Shown: one piece after another, positions 1 through 10,348 of the stretch
How the letters are laid out: each line of letters begins with the position of its first letter
Position numbering within the stretch: the first letter of the stretch is position 1
The notes under the pieces: generated by a model
Told to the model about the DNA's origin: nothing
Database searches by the model: none
What the model saw: the letters and a program-made list of their open reading frames with translations, nothing else
Origin: Massospora cicadina
Lineage: Eukaryota > Entomophthoromycota > Entomophthoromycetes > Entomophthorales > Entomophthoraceae
Length of the DNA stretch: 64,000 bases
Assembly (NCBI GenBank): GCA_022478985.1
Contig: JAKSZP010009476.1
Span: 52,068-116,067 of the forward strand
Direction: 5' to 3'
Program-made: the position numbers and the translations under genes

Positions 1-2
1 CC

Positions 3-590
3 CTGGAGTTCGGCTCAGACCACCAGCTCGCTGTCGCAGCTGCTGCCCACCCTGATGTAGACAACTTCCGTGAGATGGCTAAGTCATCAGTAGTGGCGCT
101 AGCCATGGAACTCCCACCTCCCATCATCAAGCCATCAACATCCATGCTAAACAAAATTACCCTTCAGTTTGCCCACAGGCGCGCTAAGGAAGCCATCCAG
201 AGAGTGGTTTCCACCTTGCAGGCCAACCCAAGAGTCACCTGTGCCTCCGTGGCTTCACTGTCCCAGCTCCCTGCCCTCTGCATTAAGGCGGAGGCCATCA
301 TTTCCAGGTACATCGGCGACTTAAAGTCCTTTGGTAATTTCCTTAACCAGCCAATCATTAGCATCCTCGCTCCCCATGTTGCTGATCACCCCACTCCTTT
401 GCTCTCCTCATTGTCCCGCGCTCTCACCAAAGAGGAACATGGGACTGAGGATGAGCCCCCAATCCCCCTCCCCTTCTGCCAAGGTAGGTTGAGCACCTCA
501 GCGCTGTCCCACCTGGTAGGTTGGTGTCTTGATTGTTATGTTTTGCTCATTTATTTTGAGCAGTCATTTTCATTCAGTTTGAGTGATTAG
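3..590 (+). pseudogene. Unrecognised ORF, cut by window edge, joined to a LINE-like 3' tail
   Basis: An open frame runs from base 3 to the stop at 590 (about 195 codons), with the first internal Met at 75. I do not recognise the family. Near the left edge it reads EFGSDHQLAV, which resembles the SDH motif that closes APE-type endonuclease domains of LINE ORF2 proteins, but seven residues are weak evidence. The middle is helical and charged; the last 35 residues are hydrophobic and look like read-through into non-coding sequence. It does not resemble the C-terminus of ORF2 in either LINE family of this window, which ends with a CCHC knuckle. The ORF is followed after 10-90 bases by a tail resembling LINE-2. 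It could be the 3' part of a third LINE lineage, a non-autonomous passenger, or a captured host exon. A GTAGGT donor-like string follows the codons for CQ at about 484. Confidence 0.35.
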
Positions 591-614
591 TTCATTTGGT
601 TTTTTGCTCTTTGA

Positions 615-680
615 TCTTCAGCAATGTCCATCCCCTGGTCAGCATGCCTCATAATAAATTTAAATCTAAATTTAAATAAA
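615..680 (+). mobile_element. LINE-2-like 3' UTR and A/T tail
   Basis: The 3' end of this insertion contains TGTCCATCCCCTGGTCAGC followed by AATAAATTTAAAT repeats. The LINE-2 copies further right end with TGTCCGTCCCATGGTCGGC followed by AATAAATTTAAAT. The shared order and spacing show a common 3' end even though the ORF upstream differs. LINE reverse transcriptases recognise their RNA 3' ends, so this tail may be the recognition signal. The 5' end lies outside the window, so no TSD can be tested. Confidence 0.6.
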
Positions 681-690
681 CTCGGATGCT

Positions 691-969
691 TCAATTACAT
701 CTCCCTGGTTTGGTTCATGCTTTTCCCTTCACACATGATAACCATGTGCTTTTTGGGATGTCAAGATATCTTAAATTAAGTTAAAGAGCAATTAAATCAA
801 AAAGCTGGTGTCACAGGACTCTCAGAACAAATTGACCTTCCAACTCTGGGATTCTCTAATCTTTACAGACCTTAACTGAAAAATATCTAGAATACCATTC
901 ATAAGTTTCTAACCTTTTTCAAATATTGTAAGCTTTGATTAAACCATATTAAAAACTGTATCCTATTCT
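691..969. other. No gene seen
   Basis: AT-rich sequence without an ORF of note, a recognisable LTR boundary or an RNA gene. It could be the flank of the insertion to its left or part of the decayed element to its right. Confidence 0.5.
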
Positions 970-2480
970 TGATATCACGTCGTTGCGATTGGGACTACAA
1001 CAGGGCGACATATGAGAATGTGTTTTCAGCACTCAAGCAGGTATAACTGTTTGAAGACAGTATGTTTCAAAAATAAATGTAAAGCTTGATATAAAACAAG
1101 CTTTTTTGAATAGCCTCTCCAAAAATTTGCAGCCTCATTGGTTACTTCCAGCATTGGAGAACTGGTTGATGTGATCCAGAATTCCTTTTAGACTTATAAA
1201 TGCCAGGTGGTGATTTGCCGTTTTCATCCATATTTCAATATAAGGCTCTTCCAATTTATATCCTAGCTTCTAGTGAATCAGCTTAATCTCCAGCTCCCAA
1301 ACCTTCTAGCATTTTGACTTATGGTTAGCTAAAAGACTGTGAATAAATGCGTTTGAAACTTGATGGTCATCTGTTCAAATTTAAGAACATCTTGATGACG
1401 ATTTGTTCAACATCGGGGCATCTTGGTAATCGTTTCTCCAACGTCAGGCATATTTTTAGGGATTTAATTGACAGAGATATTCATGACAGATTGTATAATC
1501 ATTTTAGTAATTTTTAACCTTTGGAAACGGAACTGGTTTGGGAACTAGAATTCAGTTGAAGAGTGGAAAGGGCTCAATATACTGGAAGTCAAGATTGTAT
1601 AGTTAATTAATAAATGCTTGAATTTGGGTGGGGAAGATGATAGGAATATCTGCTAGCGAACAATGGTAATTATTATGCCGAGCTACACAGTTAACCAGGG
1701 TGAAGGAAAAGGTGAGGTTTATAAACGCTAGGGGTATTATGGCCAAAGCCAATATCCTATTTTTTTCAAAACTTAAATCACAACATTTCTACCACCTGAC
1801 CAAACATAGGGATCAAAAAATTGGCTACAGCTGGCAATAGGGTTACTAGGTGAAGGAGGTTGGTATCTCAGCGCCCTGATAGTACTCCTTTGTTTTTATG
1901 AGTAGCCCTTCCAGATGTTAAGCTTACTCATTCTCCTGGACCCATGGATATCATAATAAAGCACTCGCTTTCCTACATTGAGAAAGGGCAAAGGATGCAG
2001 TTCTTGTTACTGCGCGCTGTGTCTCATCCTCTAGGGCCTTTTTAGCAGCTTTTTTTACCACTTAAATTGATGAACTGGAAATAGAAGTTTATTTTGAATT
2101 TAAAAATAGATTTTAATTATGTTACTTATCCTCAAAGGGGATCAGGACTACTGTGGTCTAGCTTCAAATCTTCCAAGGCTAAATGAAATATAAAAATTCT
2201 CTTTTTTTATTTCTCCTCTGGTTAGTCGCTTTTTCCATTGTAAGAATTAGGGGATTATGGTTAGAGGGTTTTTGAGCGGATGAATCCATTGAGCTCTTGC
2301 TGGGTAACATAAATCAGTGGGGTCATTGTCCTCAAGTTATACTTCACTAATTAGGGGATAATTCTGGCAGCACATCTGGAGCTGCTCAGGCATCAGAAAA
2401 TTAAATACCCAATCCCCTAGGTCTTTGTATGCAGAATATCTTTTGGTTCCACCTCCTTCATAACACTTTATATAAGAGAG

Positions 2481-2708
2481 TCATATGGAAATTTTATAGG
2501 CATTCTCAGCAACTAACCCAAGATTCTTTCTGTAGGAGTGTAGAAGGCATCTGTGTTTGCCTCTACAGCTCTCCTCTCCTACTTGTATCCTCGCTCTTTT
2601 GATCATTGCACTACATTGTTTAACCATTGCCTGCTTAATTTTTGTAAGTCTGAATGCAAATGAGGGCCTCCTCATATAAAGTCCCACAATTTCTAGCATA
2701 ATGATCAC
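2481..2708 (-). pseudogene. Possible gag N-terminal remnant
   Basis: A 75-codon minus-strand frame begins 40 bases downstream of the minus-strand primer-binding site, where the gag start of an LTR retrotransposon is expected. The peptide is basic and has no zinc knuckle or other diagnostic motif. The call rests on position alone. Confidence 0.3.
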
Positions 2709-2747
2709 ATCATCTTCTCTTGGGTTAATGTTTATATCAGTAGTGTA

Positions 2748-2766
2748 CCCCCTGTAGTGAGCACCA
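2748..2766 (-). other. Primer-binding site (PBS), minus strand
   Basis: The minus strand reads TGGTGCTCACTACAGGGGG. A PBS begins with TGG, the complement of tRNA CCA, directly after the 5' LTR. The same string recurs next to other LTR ends here (14032, 15752, 36164, 45026). The priming tRNA was not identified. Confidence 0.65.
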
Positions 2767-3163
2767 AATGTTGCATTTGGGACTGCAACAGGCTCAGATA
2801 TGCACAGGTATGATCAGCACTTAAACTGGTGTCAGAAAACTGACCAGATTGTTTCCCCAATAATATCAGAAGTAGGGGGTTTAAAAGTTGGGCGTGATTG
2901 CCAGCTAATTGCTTAGTTTGATATTATTTTAATGTTATATTTGCCGATTGGTGCTCCCACTTGGGTGAGTTGAGCCCTTTTGAAGTATCAGGGATAATCC
3001 TTAATAAAAATGTTATTTAAAGGTCAACCCTGGCAACTAATGCTAAGGATGTTGACTAATTAATTTCTAATTATTCAGGTTTGGCAGAATCCTAGTTTGA
3101 CACTGACTTTAAAACGTGGGTCATTGTGGGTTTTTCAGTAGAAAGCCAAGATCTCTGATATTG

Positions 3164-3179
3164 AACATCAGATGATGAT
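3164..3179 (+). repeat. 5' target-site duplication of LINE-1
   Basis: AACATCAGATGATGAT, identical to 9621-9636. The two copies bracket the LINE exactly and define its ends. Confidence 0.9.
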
Positions 3180-3667
3180 ATCTCTTTCTGCTAAGCATCA
3201 CTTTTCAAAAATCAATTCAGCCTGAAATTTAGCTCCACTAAAGAGATTTACGGAAACTATTAGCAAATATGGCGGGAAACCCCGCAAAAGAACCCGCAGG
3301 CTATGCCAAACGAGCCAGCACCACCCCAAACGAAGCAACCCTCGGTTACCCACCTCAGGGTCAACCAGAATCACCCGCTATCAAGCAGCAGCCATGAAAG
3401 CAGGCACCACCCCCAACCTGGTTCTACTCCAACTAGCGCCAGTTCACCTGATCGCACTTCTGCAACCTGCACGCCTAACAGCTCTGTGTGCGCTGCCTCC
3501 CACCAACCTGCTGGGCCCCTCCAACCAAGGAGGCCATCACCCACGCTGTTTTAATGGCGTCTGCTCAGTTGAATGCAACTCAGCCCATCCAGGCATTCAC
3601 CTCCCCCATTGTGTCAGCTAATTCAGCCCCATCTATTATTGCTGACGCCGTGTTTCTGGCTCCCTCC

Positions 3668-4425
3668 ATGAGGGGCGATACCCAGCTACCTGGCCCCCAA
3701 ATCCTCAGATGTAAGGTTAGATTAGCCGCACATTCTGGTTCACTAAGCACCAAATTGGGACAATCTACTCTTCCCAATGAGGATTCAAATGGTTCGGATT
3801 TTTGGAACTTCACACCAGTTCCAATCTCACCCGTCCCATTTAAACCCCGTAATTGGCACTTCTCAAGTCGGCACTTTATCTCAATATGCTGAAAACGACC
3901 AATTCACCAATCAGCCAATGAGTTTTGCCCACGAAATCACAGCAAATACTCGGGCTGAATTTACCCAAATAGATTGGGATGGTGATGAAACATCGCCCCC
4001 TCCCAATTGGCTGGAGTTAATTCCAATCTGGATGGGACTCCCCAATTTATAGAGGCCCAACAATCACCTGGCCCCCAAACCCTAGGATGTAAGGTTGGAT
4101 TAGCTGCACATTCTGGTTCACTAAGCACCAAATTGAGACAATCTACTCTTCCCAATGGGGATTTAAATGGTTCAGATTTTGGAACTTCACACCAGTTCCA
4201 ATCTCACCTGTCCCATTTAAACCCCATAATCGGCACTTCTCAAGTCAGCACTTTATCTCCATATGCTGAAAACGACTAATTCACCAATCAGCCAGTGAGT
4301 TTTGCCCACGAAATCACAGCAAATACTTGGGCTGAATTTACCCAAATAGATTGGGATGGTGATGAAACATCTCCATCCTCACATCTGGCTGGAGTTAATT
4401 CGAATCTGGATGGGCCTCCCTAATT
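3668..4425 (+). repeat. 378-bp tandem duplication inside LINE-1 ORF1
   Basis: Two direct units of 378 bp, about 3668-4046 and 4047-4425. CCTGGCCCCCAAA occurs at 3689 and 4067, and CTGGAGTTAATTC at 4011 and 4389, both exactly 378 apart. This equals 126 codons, so the duplication preserves the frame. The units differ by scattered substitutions and small indels, so the event is not recent. Each unit encodes variants of AHSGSLSTKL and QIDWDGDETS. Confidence 0.9.
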
Positions 4426-5235
4426 TAGTGAGGCCCAACAAACCGCCCCTCAATTTAATATGACGCCAGCAACTGCTGTAACATACCAGCAACAAGGGAA
4501 CTCCGCAAACTTGTCCAAACCACCAGCTCACACTCAACCCGCAATTGCAGCCCAAAACAAACACAAAAGTACCAAAGGAGCCACTGGGGCGTGGCAAAAC
4601 CTCTGGCACCAACGCTACCCAAAGCTGATCCCCGTGAAGTGGCGTTTATTGCTGATGTTAAGAAGAAATGGGCCGAAAATAGAGCGCAAAAAGCTCTACC
4701 TCGCTCAACCCTCTCCCATGCAATTTGCCTTTATTATGGGCATAACCCTGTTGAATTCTATACAGAGGATTACTTCTCATACTTTGCAGCGATTGCGGAG
4801 ACATTCCCAATTAACACCACCATCCATGAATCAGTGGAGGGCCACTACATCGATGTGGGCTTCACTGAAGCTGCCCTTGCTGACCATGCTGCCACCCTCC
4901 AGGTCATTATTCCACGCGGATCTCTTCGCATCTCCCGCACACGCTCTCACCTGGAGAAAATTCCATGGGTTACTTTTTCCAACCTACCAACGACTGTTGA
5001 TCCTGAGTCTCTTAAACTGGCACTCCATCGTGGTTTAATGGAGTTTGGGTCTGTTCTTTCAGTGGACTTTAGCGTCATCTCTTACTATGCTCCCACTCAA
5101 AGAGCTCACACTGCTAGGGCGTCGTTCATCCCCTCCCCCACTGTATCCCGCAACATTGAGGTTATTCCTCGTGTGGCGGTAGTTGGGGCATGCCCTGAGA
5201 TCTTTTTTGTCGACCCTGATCAGGCGCGCCCCCGG

Positions 5236-5277
5236 TGTTCATGGTGTAACGCCCTTGGACACTTGTATAGTGGCTGC
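5236..5277 (+). other. CCHC zinc knuckle of LINE-1 ORF1
   Basis: CSWCNALGHLYSGC fits C-x2-C-x4-H-x4-C exactly. Such knuckles contact single-stranded nucleic acid in gag and LINE ORF1 proteins. Confidence 0.85.
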
Positions 5278-6025
5278 ACAGCTCGAAAACAAGCCCTCTT
5301 AGCCACCACCCAGGGGCCTAAACCAGGCCAAAAACGATCCCACGTGGCTGCAGCAGCAATTCCACAACCCACACAATGGGTTCCCGTTCAAGATCTGTCC
5401 CCTGAGGCCTTACGCCTAGCAGTTGAAACAGCTAACCCCACTATTGGTATGGGATACCTTCGCGCTCATGCCCCCTTCCAATGGGCACCCCCTCCAATCT
5501 CCCATAGTCAACTCCCTCTCTCACCAAGCGCAAGGCATCTCCCACAGGGTGCCCCTCGTCAGCCACCCCCACTCAGGGCTCCGCGGCACCCCCACCAACC
5601 TCCACCAGCAATTTATCGCATCAACCCTCAGCTCCCAAAGGAGCTATGCCCACCAGCATGGACTGGCAACCCGCGGCCTGCGGTTGAAGTGCCATCTCAA
5701 AGAGTCCTACCCTAACCCCACAGTCCATTTTGCGCGGATCCTTTGCAGTGTTGGAGGAAGTGAATATATACTCAGACTCATCAAATGGGGACACCGCGGA
5801 GGTCGCCATTGAGCACCCTCAGGTCTTTCCCCTGCAACGGAGCTAGGGCAGCATCCTAGGCTGGCTTACTGGGTCCTCAGCCCCCCCACCCTCTCCTTCC
5901 CCTCAGAACCCTCGACGCTCCTCACGGATTGCAGCTAATAGTCAAGCTAAAGGACTCAAAACTAGCCGCCTCACAGCAGCAGGTTTAAGCGCTGGCAACC
6001 CCCCAGGACATGGAGGGGAACAGCT

Positions 6026-9000
6026 ATGAGTACCCATGGCAGCACCCTGGCCCTGCAATCCATCAACGCGAATGGGTTGCGGGACTTTAAGCGGAGAGCC
6101 CGCCTCCTCCACAACTTCAGGTCAGCACAAATTGACATCGCTGCTGTCCAGGAGCCCCATATCCTCCCCCACGAACAATCTGAATGGAAAGAACAGTTTG
6201 GAGGCAACTCCTTCTGGACAAACTATGCCGCCCTTATTGTTTTGAATCCCCGGGTTAAAACCCATTCTTTTTCACAATATCTAGGTGGCCGCCTCATATT
6301 GGCCAAACTCACCACTCCTGACTTCTCTTTCTTCGCTGCAAGCATCTACCTGCCTAATGCAGGTCAGGAGCAAAACCGGCTCTTGGAAGAGCTCGTCCAA
6401 CTCAATCTCTCAAGGAATACAGTCCTCTTAGGAGATTTCAACACAACCATAAGTCGCGTCCGTGACTCTTACCCCCTGCAGCAAAGGAACGCCCTGGATC
6501 AAGTCGCCTCCAGGATTTCCTTCGCCTGAGTGTCTTTATAGATGCGCTTCCACCCTCCGCGTCTGTCCTAGGTTGCATGACTAGGATCCAGTATGATGGA
6601 GGAGCTTTCCAGTCAGCGTCACGCGTAGATATGGCACTGATTGGCCCCTGCTAATTGGCCTCGTCTCCTCTCCCATCTCGCGTGACAACCATCTGAGTGA
6701 TCACAGGTCACTCACCGTTGTCCTCACCACCACACTTAGACCTTCGCGTAGGTTCTGGCCTAGGGTTGCCCCAGCTCTTCTCAACAACCCTTTCACTAAG
6801 GAGAAGCTGTCTATGACCATCCGGGAGACTCTCACCTCCCCCCACCCCACCTGCTTGACCACAAGGCTAGATGGGCGGTGACCAAGGAGGGCATCACCCG
6901 CGTTGCTTACAACTGTGCCAAAGCTCAGATGACGCAGCTCGCGCCAGAGTCAAAAGGGCGGAAGCCAGAATCAGACATCTAGAGCGAAACTGCCAGCCTT
7001 CGCCCTCTCCCAGATGGTTGGAAGACTGGGAAGCGGCGCAGGATTCACTCCGCTTGGAGCTCACACTGCAGGAAGAATGGGCAGCAAACTTTACAACATC
7101 TCGTTACTATGCTCAATGGGAACGCCCCACCCGCTTCTTCTTTTAGAAACAGAAAGCCCGGTCAACAGCGCAGGATATTACTACACTGAAGATTGGCACT
7201 ACAACCACTTCAGATAAGGAGGAAATCACGCAGGAACTACACCTCTTCTACTCCAGCCTCTTCCATGCCACCCAGGTGGACCCATCGGACATCCAAGACT
7301 TCCTGTGGCGGGCTCCAGAGCCGCCCATTGACCCACGGGCTGATGAGGCTCTACTGGCGCCTATTTCCATCCAGGAGGTGATGGAAACCCTTCTGAAATC
7401 CCCACAGCTTAAAGCCCCAGGCCCAGACGGAATACCCTTTGAGGTGTACCTTCTGGAACCTGCGGTGATAGCCAGAACCCTCCGCGACCTCTTCGCTGCA
7501 CTCTTGGTGAATGGTGAGGTCCACTCCGACTCCAGAGGCTCAATCACGACCCTCATTCACATGAAGTCAGACCGTGAGAACCTGGCGAACTGGCGCCCCA
7601 TAGCGTTGATCAACACAGACCACAAGCTCTTTACAAAGCTTCTGGCCAACCGCATCACCCAATGGGTGTCACCTCGCCTCTCCTCATCCCAGCACGGTTT
7701 TATTCCGGGGAGGTCGTTATGGGACAACTATAATGACCTTCACATGACTTTGACTGCTAACTCTCGTAAGGTGAATGTCTTTGTGGCTCTCCTGGATATG
7801 GAGGAAGCATATGATCGGGTAGCCTGGAAGTATATTGATGCTTCCCTGGCCCGCTTCCATCTCCCACCCGCAGGTAGGCGGTGGATATCAGCGCTCTATG
7901 ACCAGCTCCACACCAGAGTCCTGGCGCCAATGGGTTTTACAGTGGCAGTACCAGTTGGACAAGGTCTCCGGCAAGGGGACCCCCTGAGCCCTATCCTTTT
8001 TAACATCACCCTTGACCCCCTCTTGGCTTCCTTACAGGACAAGCTAACAAGGATTCTGGTCCCAGGTAAAGCCCCCACACGCACCATGGCATTTGCAGAT
8101 GACACTGCCATTGCATTTGGCTGCCCTGGGGATGTTGCCCTCGCTGCTGTGACCATTGAGAGGTACACCAAGGCGTCCAACGCCACGGTCAACACCTCCA
8201 AGACAACAGTTGTACAGGTCGGCTCCCCCACCTTCCCCCACCATTTGGTATTGAACCTGAGCGCGGTACCTTCAGTCACCTGGGCGTTCTCACCAACCAA
8301 CAAGGAGTTGCGCTAAAAGACAATGAGGACTTGCTCCTTGCAGCAGTTAACTCCAGGATTGCCAGCTGGAACCGGCGGCACATCACCCCCAGGGTCGAAC
8401 TCTGATGGCCAATGTGTTCCTCCTCTCCAAATTCTGGTTCCTAGCGCACGTCTGCCTATTCACAGATGCCTTTTATACGCGGCTCAATGTACTCCTCCGC
8501 TGTTGGATCTGGGGCTCAAACCATCCACCAATGGCCCTCTCAACCATTGCCCGACCCTGCAATGAAGGGGGCCTAGGGCTTCTGGACACGCGATCCCACG
8601 CCACCACAATCTTCCTGAAGTTCCTATGGCCGATTGTCTGCTGGGACGCGACCCCCATGCCCCAATGGGCGCCCGCCCTCCGCCAGTCAGTGTCAGCAGC
8701 TCTGAGTCTTCCTAGAGCATCTCTGACCTCATTAGGGGAGTGGCTCACAAACCACCCAAGCCATCGCCTAAAACCATCCTCATCCCCCTACTGGAACCAG
8801 GCTCTCCTTGCCCTGAAACGAGTAGGCGCGCGGATCCACCATGCCTTCCCATACAGAAGGGAAGTCCCTGGCCTCAGCCCCCGTCGCCATGCAATTGTGC
8901 ACAATGAACAAGTTGTCACAACTCGCCTCAACCCCCAAGATCGTCCTCCCATCCGCCCAAGACTCCTTGAGCTCCTCCCTCCCTCTGTGAGATTTGACCT

Positions 9001-9553
9001 TAAGGAATTGTGGAAGGACGTCTATCGCCCCATCCTGTCAGCAAAGGTGTCCAACACCCTATGGAGGGTGCTCCAATGTTCATACAGGACAGGGGACCGG
9101 ACTGGCCCTACCTTACAGCACCAAAGCTGCCCCCGCTGTGTGGAGCCTATTGACTCCCACCTCCATCATTTTTTCACCTGTCCAGGTGTCGCCGCATTTT
9201 GGCCAAAGGCCCGCGCGCTCCTCCATGCTCAGCCCTGGTCTGGACACCCTGTGCAAGACCTCATGTTTGAGCAGACATTGCCTGGTTGCCACCAACCCCT
9301 CCGTGTCCTCGCCTATGCCACAGCCATCTGGACCATCCATAACTCCTTCCTTCGTGCTGCCTTTGACCAGCAGGTGTGGACCCTTCCACACATGATTACC
9401 CACTTTCAGGTACACTTTGAGATGGCCCTGAAGATCTGCACTATGTCGCCAACCCTCCCCCGCTCAGTTGTCACTGCAGCACGGCTCTGGCGCGCAAACC
9501 CCCTCCCTTTCTCGATGCCTCCTCCCTCCCCTTCCCTCGCCTCAGGCTCTTAG
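6026..9553 (+). pseudogene. LINE-1 ORF2: APE-type endonuclease and reverse transcriptase, broken
   Basis: Starts at ATG 6026, overlapping the ORF1 stop (ATGA). The endonuclease shows INANGLRDFKRRAR and AAVQEPH (about 6065-6155), LLGDFN near 6426, SRVDMALIG near 6620 and SDHR at about 6696. The reading frame is lost at 6529 and regained at 7276. The RT has APGPDGIPFEVY, NWRPIALINTDHKL, GFIPGRSLWDN, LLDMEEAYDRVAW, GLRQGDPLSP and the catalytic FADD at 8092-8103, so the visible active-site residues are intact. After a frameshift near 8310, the frame 8405-9553 carries the thumb and a C-terminal knuckle, CPRCVEPIDSHLHHFFTC (9128-9181). No RNase H follows. ORF2p nicks the target and copies element RNA at the nick. 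Confidence 0.88.
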
Positions 9554-9620
9554 GAGCCCAGGCGTAATTCAAAAACATTGATGAATCCCCCCTTGGGTTG
9601 GGACCATCTAGTACTAAAAA
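9554..9620 (+). other. LINE-1 3' UTR
   Basis: Short 3' UTR ending with CCATCTAGTACTAAAAAA. The last ~43 bases recur at 41511-41553 as a micro-insertion, so this end is what the element's RT engages. Confidence 0.8.
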
Positions 9621-9636
9621 AACATCAGATGATGAT
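9621..9636 (+). repeat. 3' target-site duplication of LINE-1
   Basis: AACATCAGATGATGAT, identical to 3164-3179. Confidence 0.9.
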
Positions 9637-10348
9637 TTCGCTGCTCAAATCTGAGTACCAGTGACTAATACTGAGAATGCTCAATTATGTTTATAATAGA
9701 AGTTTATATATTAATGACCGTTGAATTGTGCTGAGGATGGGTCAAAATAATATTTGGTGTTTTAACAAACAGATTGGGAGATAATTGGTACTCCAGATGA
9801 CTGATGATTGGATGAGATTCCAGCTTAGATGACCAGTGGGTTTTGAATAGGCACAGTAGCCTAAATATAAATAGTTGCCATTCCCTCCTAATAAGGATCT
9901 CTCATTCGTCAATCTTTTGTTAGTTATTAGTAGTTCATCCGCTAGACTTTTGGAAGATGGGACTGGAGATCCTTAAGGCAGGTGCGGGGTGACACACCTG
10001 GAGTGGCTGATGCTACCAGCTCCCATACCCCAACCTTACAAGAAACTTTAAATGGGAGCCTAGCCAACCGGCAACCAACAATGATGGAATGTTGGCCGTT
10101 TTCCATTAAGGATAATTAGCAAGGGGTCGGGCTGCCCAGGAAGTGGGCTGAGGGCTGCTGGTGCACTTCCAAAAGGGGATAATGGCGCTTAGGCAAAGTT
10201 ATTGGTCTGCTGGGTTAGTAGGTTAGACGTGAAAATGTAGGGGGTTGGTACGCCTACAAGGCAAAACAGCAATGGCCAACAGTCCTCAAACTGTTTGGCC
10301 TGGAACACTGGAAGAGCCCTGATTTAGTGGATTGCAAAATTCATAACA

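Larger units (their letters stand above)
970..2829 (-). mobile_element. Decayed minus-strand LTR retroelement, truncated
   Basis: Two similar segments, about 975-1040 and 2767-2829, share GGGACTGCAACAGG/GGGACTACAACAGG and a following CAGCACTYAA..GG block. The right one abuts a minus-strand primer-binding site at 2748-2766, so these are read as the 3' ends of two LTRs of one element. The right LTR is cut off at 2830 by the next insertion. The interior (about 1.6 kb) has no recognisable pol domains; only a short gag-like frame remains. The left end and LTR length cannot be fixed by eye. Confidence 0.45.
3269..6029 (+). pseudogene. LINE-1 ORF1: RNA-binding protein with RRM-like domain and CCHC knuckle, frameshifted
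   Basis: Starts at ATG 3269 (MAGNPAKEPAGYAK), the first good start after the element's 5' end, and is broken by several frame changes (notably about 3396, 3790 and 4590). The best-preserved part is 4591-5715. An RRM-like fold is suggested by IPWVTFSNLPTTVDPE (RNP2-like) at about 4960-5010 and HTARASFIP (RNP1-like) at about 5110. A CCHC knuckle, CSWCNALGHLYSGC, lies at 5236-5277. A proline-rich tail follows. After another shift the frame from 5847 reads through NPRRSSRIAANSQAKG and ends at TGA 6027-6029, overlapping the ORF2 ATG. The N-terminal half holds a 378-bp tandem duplication. ORF1 proteins of this class bind the element RNA. The C-terminal stop is inferred from coding-like sequence. 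Confidence 0.75.
3180..9620 (+). mobile_element. LINE-1: complete non-LTR retrotransposon (L1-like), inactivated
   Basis: A 6,441-bp element with perfect 16-bp TSDs at 3164 and 9621. It has an 89-bp 5' UTR, ORF1 (3269-6029), ORF2 (6026-9553) and a 67-bp 3' UTR ending CCATCTAGTACTAAAAAA. ORF2 has endonuclease, RT and a C-terminal CCHC, with no RNase H, an L1-like order. The TSD starts with AA after TTG, consistent with bottom-strand nicking at a T-rich site. Several frameshifts and stops make it non-functional, but its full length shows it is not 5'-truncated. It interrupts a solo LTR and so is younger than that LTR. A 43-bp copy of its 3' end lies at 41511. Confidence 0.92.
2830..10348 (+). 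mobile_element. Solo LTR of the mini-interior family, split by LINE-1
   Basis: The LTR starts TGTCAGAAAACTGACCAG at 2830. Its left part runs to 3179 and its right part resumes at 9637 and ends near ATAACA at 10348. Without the LINE it is about 1,062 bp, matching the LTRs at 43958 (1,067) and 45205 (1,064). Shared landmarks include TTGGGCGTGATTGCCAGCTAA near 2899, an AATATAAATAG TATA-like box and CTCCTAATAA signal near 9865-9890, a GCGGGGTGACACACCTGGAG block at about 9984, and GGTACGCC..AAGGCAAAACAGCAA near 10247. No PBS follows the right end, so this is a solo or truncated LTR. No 5-bp TSD matches (ACTGG versus GATGA). Confidence 0.7.

Noticed and set aside
484..560. A spliceosomal intron in the leftmost ORF
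   Set aside because: GTAGGT and a later CAG fit consensus ends, but no protein homology shows that joining them improves the product.
3580..4155. Minus-strand frames in the ORF1 duplication
   Set aside because: Both are repeated copies of an antisense reading of the duplicated ORF1 segment, with no independent support.
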